Source: Onchocerca volvulus
Taxonomy: Eukaryota; Nematoda; Chromadorea; Rhabditida; Onchocercidae
DNA length: 64,000 bases
Assembly: GCA_000499405.2 (NCBI GenBank)
Contig: HG738137.1
Span: forward strand, 682,001 to 746,000
Direction of reading: 5' to 3'
The translations under genes and the position numbers were made by a program. Under the pieces are notes generated by a model, which was not told the DNA's origin, searched no databases, and was given only the letters and a program-made list of their open reading frames with translations. This document shows positions 11,710-24,257 of this stretch, in pieces; positions within the stretch are counted from its first letter, which is position 1, and every line of letters begins with the position of its first letter.

Positions 11710-14700
11710 CTTATTTTTAGTGATAATATAGATATGTATAATTGCTTATTTTATCATTTTCATTTATTTTCTTATCATTTTTTCCTTCTCCTTGTCAATG
11801 TAAATTTGCACATTTAACTTTCTGCTCAATATCTTATCATAATTAGATTATTCATTTGCCATTTCTTATTCTCTTTAGTTATTCACACACATATATATTA
11901 AGCTAACTAACAAGCATATCGCTTCATTTGTGAAGCATAGCATCTATTAGCGAATTTAATCCTTTGGAATATAAAACAAGAAGATTAAGTTTCAATCAAA
12001 TTAGATTACTTTTTTCTTAATTCCAATGAAAGATTTAAAAAAAATTTGTATGGTTAAATTTCTGATTTGCAAAATTTAAAAATTTCCATGATATATTTGT
12101 TAAAGTTAAATGGAACACGTGGTAATTTCCCGCAAAAATTTCGATTACGACAATAAATACATTTTTTATTTTCTAAAATTTTGTCTTTGTGAAGATTTTT
12201 TCCCTTTCTTCTATTCATTGACTGGTCATTTCTTAATCACCAGGTGGCTTATATTACAGCCGTTTAATTTCCATGATGATTAATAGAACGATTTTTTTTG
12301 ATGCTTCATTTATCCAACCCACGCACGCACACCCACACACGTACACCCACGCATATACATATACACTCTGACACATATATGCACATATTATTCTCTAACA
12401 ATTTTGTCAACAAAAAGTAGAGAAGCACAATAAATTGAATTGAATTAAATGCTTTTCATATGAAATTTTTAATTCAAATTATTTGCATTTTTGAATGGAT
12501 ACAATCCCTAAAGATAGCAGCATTTTGATGTTATGCCGATCTAAAAATGCGCTTATTTTTTTTTTGTATGAGAACGTCCACTTCAAAACTATTATCGATT
12601 TCCATATTTTTACGATTTCCTACTTTTTAGTATCCTAATCCTAAACTGAAGCCATAATCCAAAAATTTTTTGATGATTGTCAAAAAGACTACTCAGGAAT
12701 TAAGATTTGTATTTCAAAGATTTGAAAAATTCAGTGATAACAAATAGTTATTGACAATCAATATTCATGACTTTTTGGTTTAATTTCAAATTGGATAAAG
12801 ATTAATTACTTATCAATTATCGAAAAATTTTAACACTTTAGTATTCAAGTTAAGCCTTATTCTTCCTTGCATTCTTATCTTCTTTTTGCTACACTTTAAG
12901 AATTTATTCATCAATGTTTGTTTCATACTGTTGACAAAAACAGTAACATAGAAATAATCGTCGATTAGAATTTTGTACTAGAAATGCATAAAAATTTAAT
13001 TTGCGCATTTTTAATTTTTCTCTAAATATTCAAAAATGATGAAAAATATCGCTAAAGAAAGTAATAATTGAGGGGTTTGTCACTTTTACTTGCTACTAAT
13101 TATAAATTACCAAAATTTTTCGCAAAAAAAAAAAAGAAAGAAAGGAATCAATTTAGCAATTGTCAATTGTCTTAGGCTTCTTTGAAATTTGCTTGCCTCT
13201 TTTGAAATGTTGTGCAAAAGCTGAATTTCATTACTTTTCATCGTTTTTTCAAGAAGCCGGCAAACAGTTGTCATCGTATTGTAAGCTGTCATTCGGCTGA
13301 TGATGAATAGTTGATGGGAATTTTCTCAAACCTATTTCCAATTTAAATATCCATCATTTTAATTATTGTTGTGTGTAATCTTTGTATTGAATTTTTGAAA
13401 TTCACCTTTGTTTCATTTATATGTCAAAATTATTTGGCTTTAACCACTTGTTACGAAAAAAGACTTATTTGTGGCTTCTTTGTTTAAATTACTGGTAATA
13501 TTTCGTTTTTTCCTCAGTAAGTACTTAATTGGAAAAGTATATAAGTGTTAATTGGCACTAACTTAATTGCTAAGGAATGATATCGTATTATCTGTTTATC
13601 AGAATAAAGAAAAAAAGCTTCAAATTGAACAAGGACAAATGTGAAGGTATTTTCGGGAATTTTCATATGTTTGTATGAAGTAATGCGTGTATAACGTAAT
13701 CTTAGTACAAATATACGCGTGTGGGACGTAAATTTGAGCGTAATAGAAGAAGAAAATAACATCAGTTATGTGAATTGGGATGAATTTTTTTTATTTAATA
13801 AAATTTAGTGATAGAAAAGTGACAAGATTAATCCAGATTTTTTCAAATAATATATCGCTTAGATGTTATGCACTGCAACGTGCAATCTCACGTAGAAATT
13901 TAAAATGAGGCCAACTTGCTGGAAAAATAACTTCTATGAAATATCGCGATGCAACACCTCTTCAGCGTGAAATTGTGCCTTCAGAAAACAGTCGTATTAT
14001 ATTTCATAACAATATTTAATCAATTAATCGAAATATCATTTTATCACTTGGATTTTCCCACTAACATCTTTTTGAATTATTTATTATTTCTGTTTTCCCC
14101 GTATATGATTGATATAGTTTCATAAATCATTTTGAATATTTTGACTTACGAATAGATTATTCGTCTAGGAGCCATAAAATACTTTCTTACTTCGAAATAG
14201 TAATTAATAAATGTTTCTATTGTAATTTAGCAGTCACCACTCTTTACTTCTTTTTTTTTTTTTGCAACCAAAGTTTAGAAGAATTTTTAATGGTCATTTA
14301 GAAATTTCTGTCTTTAAAAGCACAATAATTTTTCAAGGTCAAAAAAATTAGGCGCATGGAACTTAACCCGCAAAAATTTAATCTCATTTGGTAATTTTAA
14401 TGATCAAATTAATTGGAAATTAATTACAAAAAAAAAGAATTGCGTTGACATTAACATCATATTAAGAAGAAGAAAACTAAATTTGCAATGTTGTTTCATA
14501 AAATAATCTTTAGGAACAATTCTAATTTTTACAAACTTCTATTAACATAAATGAGCTTTGCCGCTTATTTAATATCATATTTTTTATAATTTACTTGAAT
14601 CTTCATAATTTATTCTTCATTTTCATTAATTTCAATTTGTATATTCGATAAATTTTCATTCGAATTTTAATTAAATTATTCTAAAATTTTTAACCTCCAT

Positions 14701-14989
14701 ATGGTTCAATATTCAGAAATTCTTAATGACTTATTAACTTTTATCTTTTAATTTGGACACTTCAAATGTCCCTCCCAAAATGATTCACATTCCATGTATA
14801 ATATATCTTTTTCTCTCTGCAGTGTTGTATTCTCAATTACTAACAATATAGTTGACCGTAGTTCTGTAGCAATTTTGTCAATCTCTTGCCAAATTATATA
14901 TCGTCATTCTCACCATTCTCTACTGTCTCCAATCGTTCATCGTCTCTTCTCACAAGCACAATCATTTTAACATTATATTTGTGGATACT

Positions 14990-15470
14990 TACAAATTTTT
15001 TTTTCAATCCTCAAAATAATAAAACGTCTTACAAATAATATTAGCACTTTTAGGGATAATTCTTGACGATTGCTCGATTTTTGGTCTTTCTTAGCGAACC
15101 ACAGTTCCTTCAATTTCTTTGCATCTTGGTCAATTTTATTGGCCAAAATGCAACTTATGTTTGTTAATGTGCTTATTCAATCAAAATTTCATGGTATACT
15201 TGATAATCAATGTCAAAATTTATGCGATATGATAACTTTAAGCTTCTCAGAATCATAATAAGCTACCATAATTTGGCCTATTATGCTAATTTTTTCTTTT
15301 TTCATTCTAGGCTGTGGTCGCCTTATAATCAGCCAATCATTAATAAATATCGTAAAATGTCATATTAATAATGATTATTTTAGCGAATTAATTTTTTTCT
15401 CGATTTCTATGAATTCTTTCGTTTCTTTTTCTACAGTCAAATTTTTTAATGCTGAAATTGATAAATGCCT
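14990..15470 (-). pseudogene. Coding-like, frame-broken tract on the minus strand
   Basis: Read on the minus strand, three blocks look protein-like but lie in different frames separated by stops: around 15465-15379 (SALKNLTVEKETKEFIEI), around 15290-15226 (GQIMVAYYDSEKLKVIISHK) and around 15165-15045 (NKIDQDAKKLKELWFAKKDQ followed by KSSNRQELS). The last block uses Trp, Asp, Gln and Cys and has GC well above the flanks. Donor-like GTAAGA and GTAAGT follow it on that strand. I do not recognise the family. It may be a decayed gene or retrocopy, exons separated by small introns, or chance in A-rich sequence. Confidence 0.22.
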
Positions 15471-17890
15471 TTATGTTATATTTAAAAAATATTAGTTACT
15501 CATGCAAGTATAAAATTTCTTTTAAATAGCACTAAAAAAAATTCCTAAAAATTAATCCTTTTCGAAGTTAAAGTCAGCCATTTTAAAGGAATTAATTTAT
15601 ATTTAAATACGATTATCAACAATCATTTCACATATATAGCTTAACCGGCAACAGCAAATCATAGATCGAATGAATGATTTATTCCAATTTTTTTCATTTA
15701 TGCTCATTTACGGCTGTTATCAAAATCTTTTATTTATAGGATAAGGAAAATAAAAAATTTACTCTAAATAAATTAGCAAACAGTTCGTAAAATTGCAAAA
15801 ATTTTTGGAATTAATGAATATTTCTTTGACAAGTGAAGTGCTGTTTGTTCAATTTGTCAGCGTTTGACAAAATGAAAACATTCATTTGAAAAAACTGTCC
15901 TAAAAACAACAAAAATTTCAAAATGCACGAATAAAATCGAAAATCAACAAATTAACACGATTTCTTTTTTTTTTTTTTTAAGAATATAAAGAAAAAACAA
16001 GGAAAAGGAATTCTGAAAATGCAATCATAACTTTTCGTTTTTTTTTTCATATCTTCCTAAATATCTTTCATTTAATTTAATTTTTTGACAAGTTATTTAC
16101 TAATGATTTTTTGCAGCCAATGTTATCATCTCTTCTCCTTCTCGGTCTATCATAACGATTTCATGGTATTTATACTACTAGATCATTCTATTCTGCCTAT
16201 TCTGTGAGTAATCAAAAATTTCAAAATTTTGTTGTATAAAATTCCATTTTGTTTTAATATTATTAAAATTATAAGTTTGACTTTCAAAGTTTTCAGTCCC
16301 TTGAAAACTTTTTCCTCCATTTTGAAATTAAAATTGAAAATTTATGTATTTATGAACTACTGTCATCAGCAGTTGAACTTTATGCTAGTAAACTATATAA
16401 TATCATAAATGATAATTAATTCATTATTCCAGACAATTTATAAATATAGTCGCAATGTTATTTAATTGATATTTTGTTGAAAATATGAACTAAATTACAA
16501 TGTAATAGGTAAAGTATGTCAAAAATGACATGTTGTTGATTCAATCTTTAATTGATCAATCTTTGGGAGGGAATTTCGGATCATCAGAATAGTCCCGATC
16601 ACTTGCTGTTATATGTTTCCTAGTAATAATGTTATTATTGGGCTTCAAATAGGACTAAATAAGCATTTCAGAGTTCAACTTCAATACTGTATCTGTAGAA
16701 CTTATATTAATTCACAAGATAAGGCGGAAATATTGGATTCAAAAAACTGTCTCTATTATTGTATAAATTTTAAAGAAATTCTTTTTTTTTGATTTTAAGC
16801 ATATTGCCTTAAATATTATTGAATTGAATTTTATAATTGGTCTAAAGTTGCACAGCAATATCAGTGATTGCAGGGAAGCATTTGCCAAAAATGTTTCATC
16901 TCGATCGAAATATGTTTGAATTTAGAAAAATTAATAAGTCTTATGATTTTCAAAAGTTATATTCTATATAGAAGATCTTAAAATTTCCTAAACTTATTAA
17001 TATAAAAAAGTATAAAAAAATAAGTAACATCATTTGTCATCTATTTGTAAGCTGTTTGCATCACTCAAATCATGTAGTATTTTATGTCACATTTCACATG
17101 TCACCATGCTATAAGCCCATTTTTTAAAAATTCTCTAGCTTTTAATATAATTAATGAATATATATTCGAAAACAAATTAATGCATATTCAATATAAATGC
17201 TATACGATATTGCCAAATCCCTTATTCATTAATTCAATTCATTCATATTCATTTCTTATAGATATCTTCCTTTTTTTTTTTTTTTGTTCTTTTTAAAATC
17301 AAAATATCCCTTTTTGTGTATTTTAGATCGGCGGTATAGTTCTTTCTTTTTTTTTTTTTTTGTTTTTTCAAGGAAGATCTTTCGGTATGCATGCAGCTGC
17401 TTGCTAAAAACAGTCAATTTCGACATTTTCCCCGGTTGATGATAATGAAGAAATTTGCGATTTAATAGTCTCTATCGCATCATCCTTCCTTTCTTCTTCC
17501 TCTTCTGTAGCGATTAGCGAAATTTACACAAAAATGAGGCGAATATCCCAAAAGAGCGGATACATAAACAAAGCATTGAGAGGATGAAAGATATATGCAA
17601 AGAACGGATGACAAATAGCGACAACGATTGTCCAATTGTTATATCATCCAAAAAATTTGATTGTAATAATAATTTGCTATCGTAGCGCGGAAAATTGTTA
17701 CGAATAAAGAATGAAAGGATATTTAGGAATCCAATTTATTGAAATTTTTTAGAAAATATTTGCATATATAAATTAATGGATAAATGGGTATGATACAAAG
17801 GATAAAGTTTACGATAATTTTGTCGGTTTTTCATCCCGGTAGAAGCGGCACATTCTCTCTGATCGTATAAGCATTATACAGCTGGTAACT

Positions 17891-18379
17891 TCATAAATTA
17901 ACACATAAGCGCATATTTGATTGAACCTTTGAATCAGTGCTTTTTCGGCGCAAAATTATTGAAGTTTCGAAAAGGAATTTGGGAAAGAAAGAGAAAGACC
18001 GGAAAATGAAATAAGAGAAGATGGATATGAAACTAATTGGATAATACTTTCTTTTTAAATGATTGAAATTTAAAATGAAATATTGCAAAAAATTGTGAGG
18101 AAAATAAAGTGAATAGATTATTTCTTCATTTTCATAAATCTCTATCAAAAGAGAATAAGAATTTTGAGAAAATAAAATCTCTAGAATTGGGTTATAGTAA
18201 AGAAAATAATTATTACTCTTTATTTTATATATTTGTGATATGTTTTTTTTTCTTTTTTCCAAATACCAGCAATCGTATATTATGCAAACATGCAATGCTT
18301 TTTCATAACTTTTTATTATCCGTATTGACGCTTTCTTGTTCTTTTTTTTATCGGGAATATCCTTATTGTCGAGAAACAT
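17891..18379 (-). CDS. 162-codon open frame, doubtful hypothetical protein
   Basis: This is the longest ATG-initiated frame in the window. The product is rich in Lys, Asn, Ile, Phe, Tyr and Ser. Its N-terminal part reads MFLDNKDIPDKKKNKK and its C-terminal third is a Phe/Ile/Ser run made from pyrimidine-rich sequence (the + strand here is purine-rich), a composition that avoids stops without selection. I see no domain, signal peptide or splice context, and the + strand over the same DNA also holds a 92-codon frame. I list it only because its length exceeds what I would expect by chance at this base composition. Confidence 0.12.
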   Translation of the reverse strand: MFLDNKDIPDKKKNKKASIRIIKSYEKALHVCIIYDCWYLEKRKKNISQIYKIKSNNYFLYYNPILEILFSQNSYSLLIEIYENEEIIYSLYFPHNFLQYFILNFNHLKRKYYPISFISIFSYFIFRSFSFFPKFLFETSIILRRKSTDSKVQSNMRLCVNL

Positions 18380-18639
18380 TTATTTAGAACTAATTAGTTT
18401 TACGAATCAAAGATAAGAAATTTATGAATTTAGGAATTCAACATAAAATTTAACAGTTGAAAATTTAAAAATTTCAAAAAGAAAGAGAAAAAAAAGAAAG
18501 TAATTCGAAATTTGATATATTTCTTTGGTGAAATAAACCACACACAGACACAAACTCATACATATCGATAAGCTAGAATTATGTTAAATCGGTTTTTGCG
18601 GTTATTGTGGGTTGAATGAATCGAGTTGGGATAAGGATG

Positions 18640-18703
18640 AATGGATGGATGGATGGATGGACGGGTAGGGAAGGAGCATATTGTCTCCGTCGTCGTCGTC
18701 GTC
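18640..18703. repeat. (ATGG)5 array and (CGT)5 array
   Basis: ATGG units (18640-18661) are followed after 26 bp by CCGTCGTCGTCGTCGTC (18687-18703). Both give artefactual peptide repeats in a 124-codon minus-strand frame. Confidence 0.9.
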
Positions 18704-20590
18704 AAATCATCATTTAATTTATTTTTAAAATAGCGAAAGAACAGCGGGCGAGGCTCAAAAAGGCTGTCATTTTCGATGTCATCAACATTTTTGTCGTCGT
18801 TATAATGTGAAATTTGTCCTCTTTTTTTTTTTGCTTGACATATACCAGTCATCTTCCCCGATAGTACTCCCGCCTCGTCTCCTACCCTCTCGCCTTTTTT
18901 ATTATCATTATTAACCATCCGATTGATCACCCTTTATCAAGGAAGGGATGGCAGTGGACAATTCCTCTTCGTTAATTTTTATTTCTTCTCCTAGCTGTCA
19001 TCTTGATCATTATAAGTAACAGATAGAAAATACATCGATAAAAAACCGGACAGACAAAAAAGAAATCTATGAATGGAAAGATATGGTTAAAACAAAATTG
19101 TCATAAATTCAATTTCATTCCTTAAATTAACATACATTTCCAGCAGCTAATCATTGATTGTCACAACCCAAAAGGCTATGATGTAATTTTTAAGTTTATG
19201 TCATATTCTACGATTAAATTCCAAACTATAAGTTAGATTTATGATCGATACCTTGGTCTGAATTGAATTTTGTTGAAAAATTTAAATGTTTTAATTAAAT
19301 TGCCATTTTGAAAAATTCGATCGTACCCATTTAATTTGATGTATAATTCATTTTTTTTTTTTCTATCCAAATTTTTTCTTTCGTCTCCAGTTACATATTT
19401 TATACTTTGATTTTATTTCTGATTTTAACTACGTCATTAAATTTCGATGAAACCATCATATAATCGTCAATTAAGGAATTACAAAACTATTCATGTTAAA
19501 TATCACTAAATAACATTTTCATTTAACATTTAACACCGAAAAAAGTCACAAAAATTAAAAGTATAAATTAATTAAAGTTGGATTCGACAAAACGAATAAT
19601 TGATTCATTTTGTCAAATTATTCAAGTATGGCTATTATTTGGCGGAGAAAAATTTTTCAAAAGAAAAAATTAATTTATTACGTAAGCTGAGCGAAAAAAG
19701 AAAATTAATTAGCTTAAATATTTCCAGGATTACATTACACAGTATATGTGCATATTTATCATATTGATGTAAGATAAATGAGACATTGCATTATTACGAT
19801 TAGCAAAAAAAATTTAGTTGTCAATTGATTACGTAAGATGATTGGCGGCTTTTTTCTTTTAAGAGATTACCGACAAAAATGAGCTTATCAAGCTGACTCA
19901 TATAGTCGGACGGCTTAATTAATTAATATTTAATCCTTACTGTATAACTAATATGGACATAATACACATGCAAACATTGTTGAGTTTGTATTGTAAGCAA
20001 TGTATATCTGTGCAAGTGTGTGTGCATTATTTTTGTGCATTTGATGTATGTATTGCTATATCAGAAAAGATATCGAATAAATCTATTATTTACATTTAAA
20101 ATAGGTTTATAAAATATATGATTTTAAGGCATATAAATATGCAAACAAAACAAATAAATAAATAGATATATTTTAAATATATAAAATATATTTTATACAT
20201 ATGTAAAATATATATACAGTAAAAATATACACAGATACAGTAGGGCATAAATACAGTAGGAATGTGCATAGATACAATAGACAAAATATTGTTGTTCGAT
20301 ACAGTATTGAGGAAAGAGTAGCTTAGATTTGTGTTATGATGATAATATATGCATAATTCAGTTGTGGTTAGCACAGATAATATATGATCAATCGCTTTTC
20401 TGAGCTTCCCATAATGAATAATCAGTTATTTGGAAGAAAGCAAGCAGAAAAGTCGAACAAAAATTTTTTTTTCTCGTTTATAATTGGCGCCTGTCTCGGG
20501 CATGCCGTTCATATACATATTGTATATATTTTTGCTTTTCCCTTTCCGATGAGATGAGAAAAAATGACAACAAAATATCATTACAATATC

Positions 20591-20634
20591 GTTATCATCA
20601 TTATCATCATCATTATCATCATCGTCATCATCAC
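20591..20634. repeat. ATC/ATT degenerate triplet tract
   Basis: Units of ATC, ATT and GTC, continuing more loosely to about 20730. Confidence 0.85.
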
Positions 20635-22646
20635 TGTTTGTGTCTTTGTCTTGCTTTTTTCAGAAATTAGTATATTGCTATCATTATTACTATTATTATC
20701 ATTTCATCACTATCATTATTATTATTATTATCGATAGTATTGTCATCATGATATCTTATATTTATTAACGTTTATAATTATAATATTATTATTTCTATAT
20801 CATATTATCATCTTAACTATTTCCGCCGATAATTACTATAGTTAATCCATTCTCATGCAACTTATCGATTTTCGTTCAAAGTTTTTTTATCAAAAATAAA
20901 AATAGGTCATTCTTTGTTGTAAATTTTCAAAAATTAGCTAATTTATGATGCGAAATGCAGCAAATATGCGCAAATAATAGTTCATAATTTTAAATACCAT
21001 ATTGCCGATTAGATTTTTTCTCATTTTTCTCATCTTCATCTTTTTTTGGTAAAAAATTTTCGATATATCAAAAATGTTCGAAGTTTAGAGCGATCTTTTC
21101 AATCTGGAAAAAAATATTTGTTAACTTAAGTTAAAAAAGTTGAGTTTTTGGAATGACTTATTTAGAAGTTGACAGAACATTTGCTTGACTGATAATTATC
21201 TTTAAACTGTGCATATCTCCAATATTATTAAGTTCATATTTGTCTTTCATTTCAAATTGAAATTCTTAATAATAGATGCACGAGAATTAACTAAAATTGA
21301 TGAAAAATTTGAGAAGAGTAATTGTTATCACTTGCAGGAAGACATTATTTGATTTATAGTGACTATTGATAAGATTATCTTTGATCGATTTTAAATTTCT
21401 GATGAAGAATTTGATGACGAGTGATAAAATGACTTTGCTAATTTCGCTATTTCCGGTTTCAAATCCTCTTCCGAGACTTCTAAAATTTGAATGAATTATT
21501 TTATTCAAATTCATCTTTTATTATTTCACCATATTTTTGTTAAATATATTATGGACTGAACAAAACTGCATAACAGTGTTCATTAAAGCTTGAAACAGTG
21601 CCTCAGTAATGGAATTTAATGAATTGAGTATTACAGTAACAGATGTCCGGTTAAAAATTGAATAAGCTCGAAATTAAATCCAAATTTTTCGACAGGAGAA
21701 GTCGATTGAATACAAATGGCACTTAATAAATATATTCACTTGTGGCTATTTTATTTAGGAAGACAAATTTTTTGAATGCTGACGAATAAACAAATTTATG
21801 TAATGTTAAATGGATCATATTACTTAATTTATCTATCTTCTCTATTTTTCTTTAATATAGATCTTCAGAACAAGTATTATCTCACAGATTTGGGCAGTTT
21901 AAATTCGTAAAAATTCATTAATCAATATCAAATTTCCATTTATATTACTTTCAATATAGCGCCCCTTCAAATGTTTAAGTAATCAATTCTTAAATGGATA
22001 ATACATTTCGAATTGTCACTTTGATAAATAGACGGCAAAAATAGGATGTGCGGTAGTATATTATCAGTTTGCATGATAATGATAAGAGCATGACTGAATG
22101 CATGCATATTGTAAAAGTATAATATATGGACGATATGATATGAATGTATAAGCTAAGCTGTTTATAAGCATATCAAAGAAATATACAATATGAATAGGAT
22201 GGAATGGAAGGATGCACAAAAGAATGAGTCCATTTGAGAAAGATATTTATTTATTTATTTTTCTTTTTCTTATTTGAGAAAAATTGTTGAAGAAGATGGT
22301 GATGAAGCAGGGTGTTCTGCTTCTGTAGAAATTGAAAATGATGGGTCCTTCTTAAAGTTTGAAATGATAGAAATGATTGCTTGCTTCTTTCTTATTGAAA
22401 TCCATCAATTTATTCCATTTAAATATCATTCCAATACTAAAAAATAACCTTATAAAATATAAAGGAAAAGCAATTGTTTAGCTGATATTTTCAAACTAGA
22501 AATTTGTTATTTAATTATTAATTATTACTTCTCAATATATATTCTTTATTACAGCAATATACATATATAAAAACACGCAAATAGACCTTTTTAGAGGTTG
22601 AATTATATTAATCACAACATATTATCATTGTTATTATCGTTATTAT

Positions 22647-22690
22647 TACATCGTAATGTGCAATCATTATTATCGTTTTATTACGATGTA
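22647..22690. repeat. Perfect 11-bp inverted repeat
   Basis: Arms TACATCGTAAT and ATTACGATGTA flank a 22-nt loop within ATT/ATC-rich DNA. Confidence 0.85.
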
Positions 22691-24215
22691 TAATCATTGC
22701 TTATTATACATTTAATAGATTAAAATATGTTAATTATAAGAGATTTCTTCTCAATATTGTATTGTAATTTCTATAAACTATTACTATTGCTGCGACAATT
22801 TTCGCATAATTTCGTTTTTAAAACATTTTTTTTTTTTTTTTTCAGCAAAGTGATTTTTTCGAAATGAAAGATATTAAAGCAATAGATACAAATTTTGGTA
22901 TTAATATTTCATTCATTTCTTTTAAGAAGTATGTATTAAAGAAATAAATACAATGGACACCTCGCCTTATTTCCAGAAATTTTCAAAATGATGATTATTG
23001 TATTGTACCAAATCCATCACTTTTCTTCGGGAAAGATAATCTTTAATTGATGACAATTTTTCTTTTCTTTTGAGAATATGTTTCTAAGAAATCTGTAAAT
23101 TTTTTTCAATTTTAATTATATAATTCCTTTCTTGGACGAAAAATTAACTTTTGAAAATTACAAAAATTTTTTGAAAATTTAATGATCGCTTGTTTTCGTT
23201 TTTACATTTTCGATCAATTGCATAAATACAATTTTGAATACAGATAACAAAATTGTTTTACCGTCACTTTCCTTTTCATCAATATTTTTCATCATTTAAG
23301 AAAAAGAGATAAAAAGAACTTCAATTTTTAATCCAAAAATTTGTTCATTAAATACAATATTAATCTGTTGATTTAAAGAATCATCTATTTACGATTAAAT
23401 ACCAACTGTATACCGAAGTCGTAATTTCTTCGCAAATTTTTTTCTGCTGTTTAGTTAATTTCATTTTTCAATTTCTATTCTTTCAAATTACTGCATAAAA
23501 ATTTTTGTTCTATCCAATTTTTGCTGCGTTAGAATTAACTTTTTTTTACATTTAAAATAAGTTTTTATCTTCCGAAATGATTGATAATAAAAATTAAGGT
23601 CAAATCAGAAATTGATAAGAATAGTAAAACATCGTTAAATAATGATTTTTTATGTTGTAATATATGTATTAATTGTTTATTTGCTTTTATTTTTGTTTTT
23701 CGGATTAAATTCTATTTAACTTAAGTAAACAAAAAACGAAAAAAAGATTACTATCTCTTCCTATCAAATTTTTTGGCAACATTTACTAAACTTTTTGTTT
23801 ATAAACACTCATAAAATTATCGAATTTTTTCCTATTTCTGAATCTGCCTTCAAATATTTTCATTCTAATCACTACTGTACCAATGGAAAGAGAAAAATAA
23901 GTGCCGTATTGGACGATAAAAACAGCAACATCCAGCACAACAAGAGTATTATATCAGCATTGTAAATTATTATTTCGGCAAATTTTATTGGTTCAGCAAT
24001 TTTTTTCCATTCTCCTCATTTTAATTCTTTTTTTTCAAAAACAAGTTCTTTTTGAAATTGGATAAAAAGTGGAAAATTTTCTACATTAGAATGATAGGTT
24101 TTTATAGAATTATGGTTTGTAAAGAAAAGTTTAATAGGATATGAAATTTTCATAGCGACATAATTTACTATGTAATCTTTCGGTAGGATGACTTGATGAT
24201 TTGATTATTTTTGGA

Positions 24216-24257
24216 CTAGCTGGACCAGACCATGCGAAGCATAGTTGGTTCGACTAG
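24216..24257. repeat. 42-nt imperfect hairpin, GC-rich for its context
   Basis: CTAGCTGGACCA and TGGTTCGACTAG form the outer arms and ACCATGC/GCATAGT the inner arms around GAA, with one bulge and a few mismatches. As minus-strand RNA two of the mismatches become G-U wobbles. No function is assigned. Confidence 0.6.

Noticed and set aside
15070..15495. Two consecutive + strand frames of 62 and 70 codons
   Set aside because: Phe/Ile/Ser-rich and opposite to the more protein-like minus-strand blocks; probably shadows.
18556..18930. 124-codon minus-strand frame
   Set aside because: The C-terminal half is made of (CGT)n and (ATGG)n microsatellites read as poly-Thr and SIHPSIHP; the rest has no recognisable family and the length is within chance for the raised local GC.
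24216..24257. tRNA or tRNA-derived element suggested by GGTTCGA
   Set aside because: No acceptor stem, D-arm or anticodon arm can be arranged around it; the T-loop spacing is wrong.
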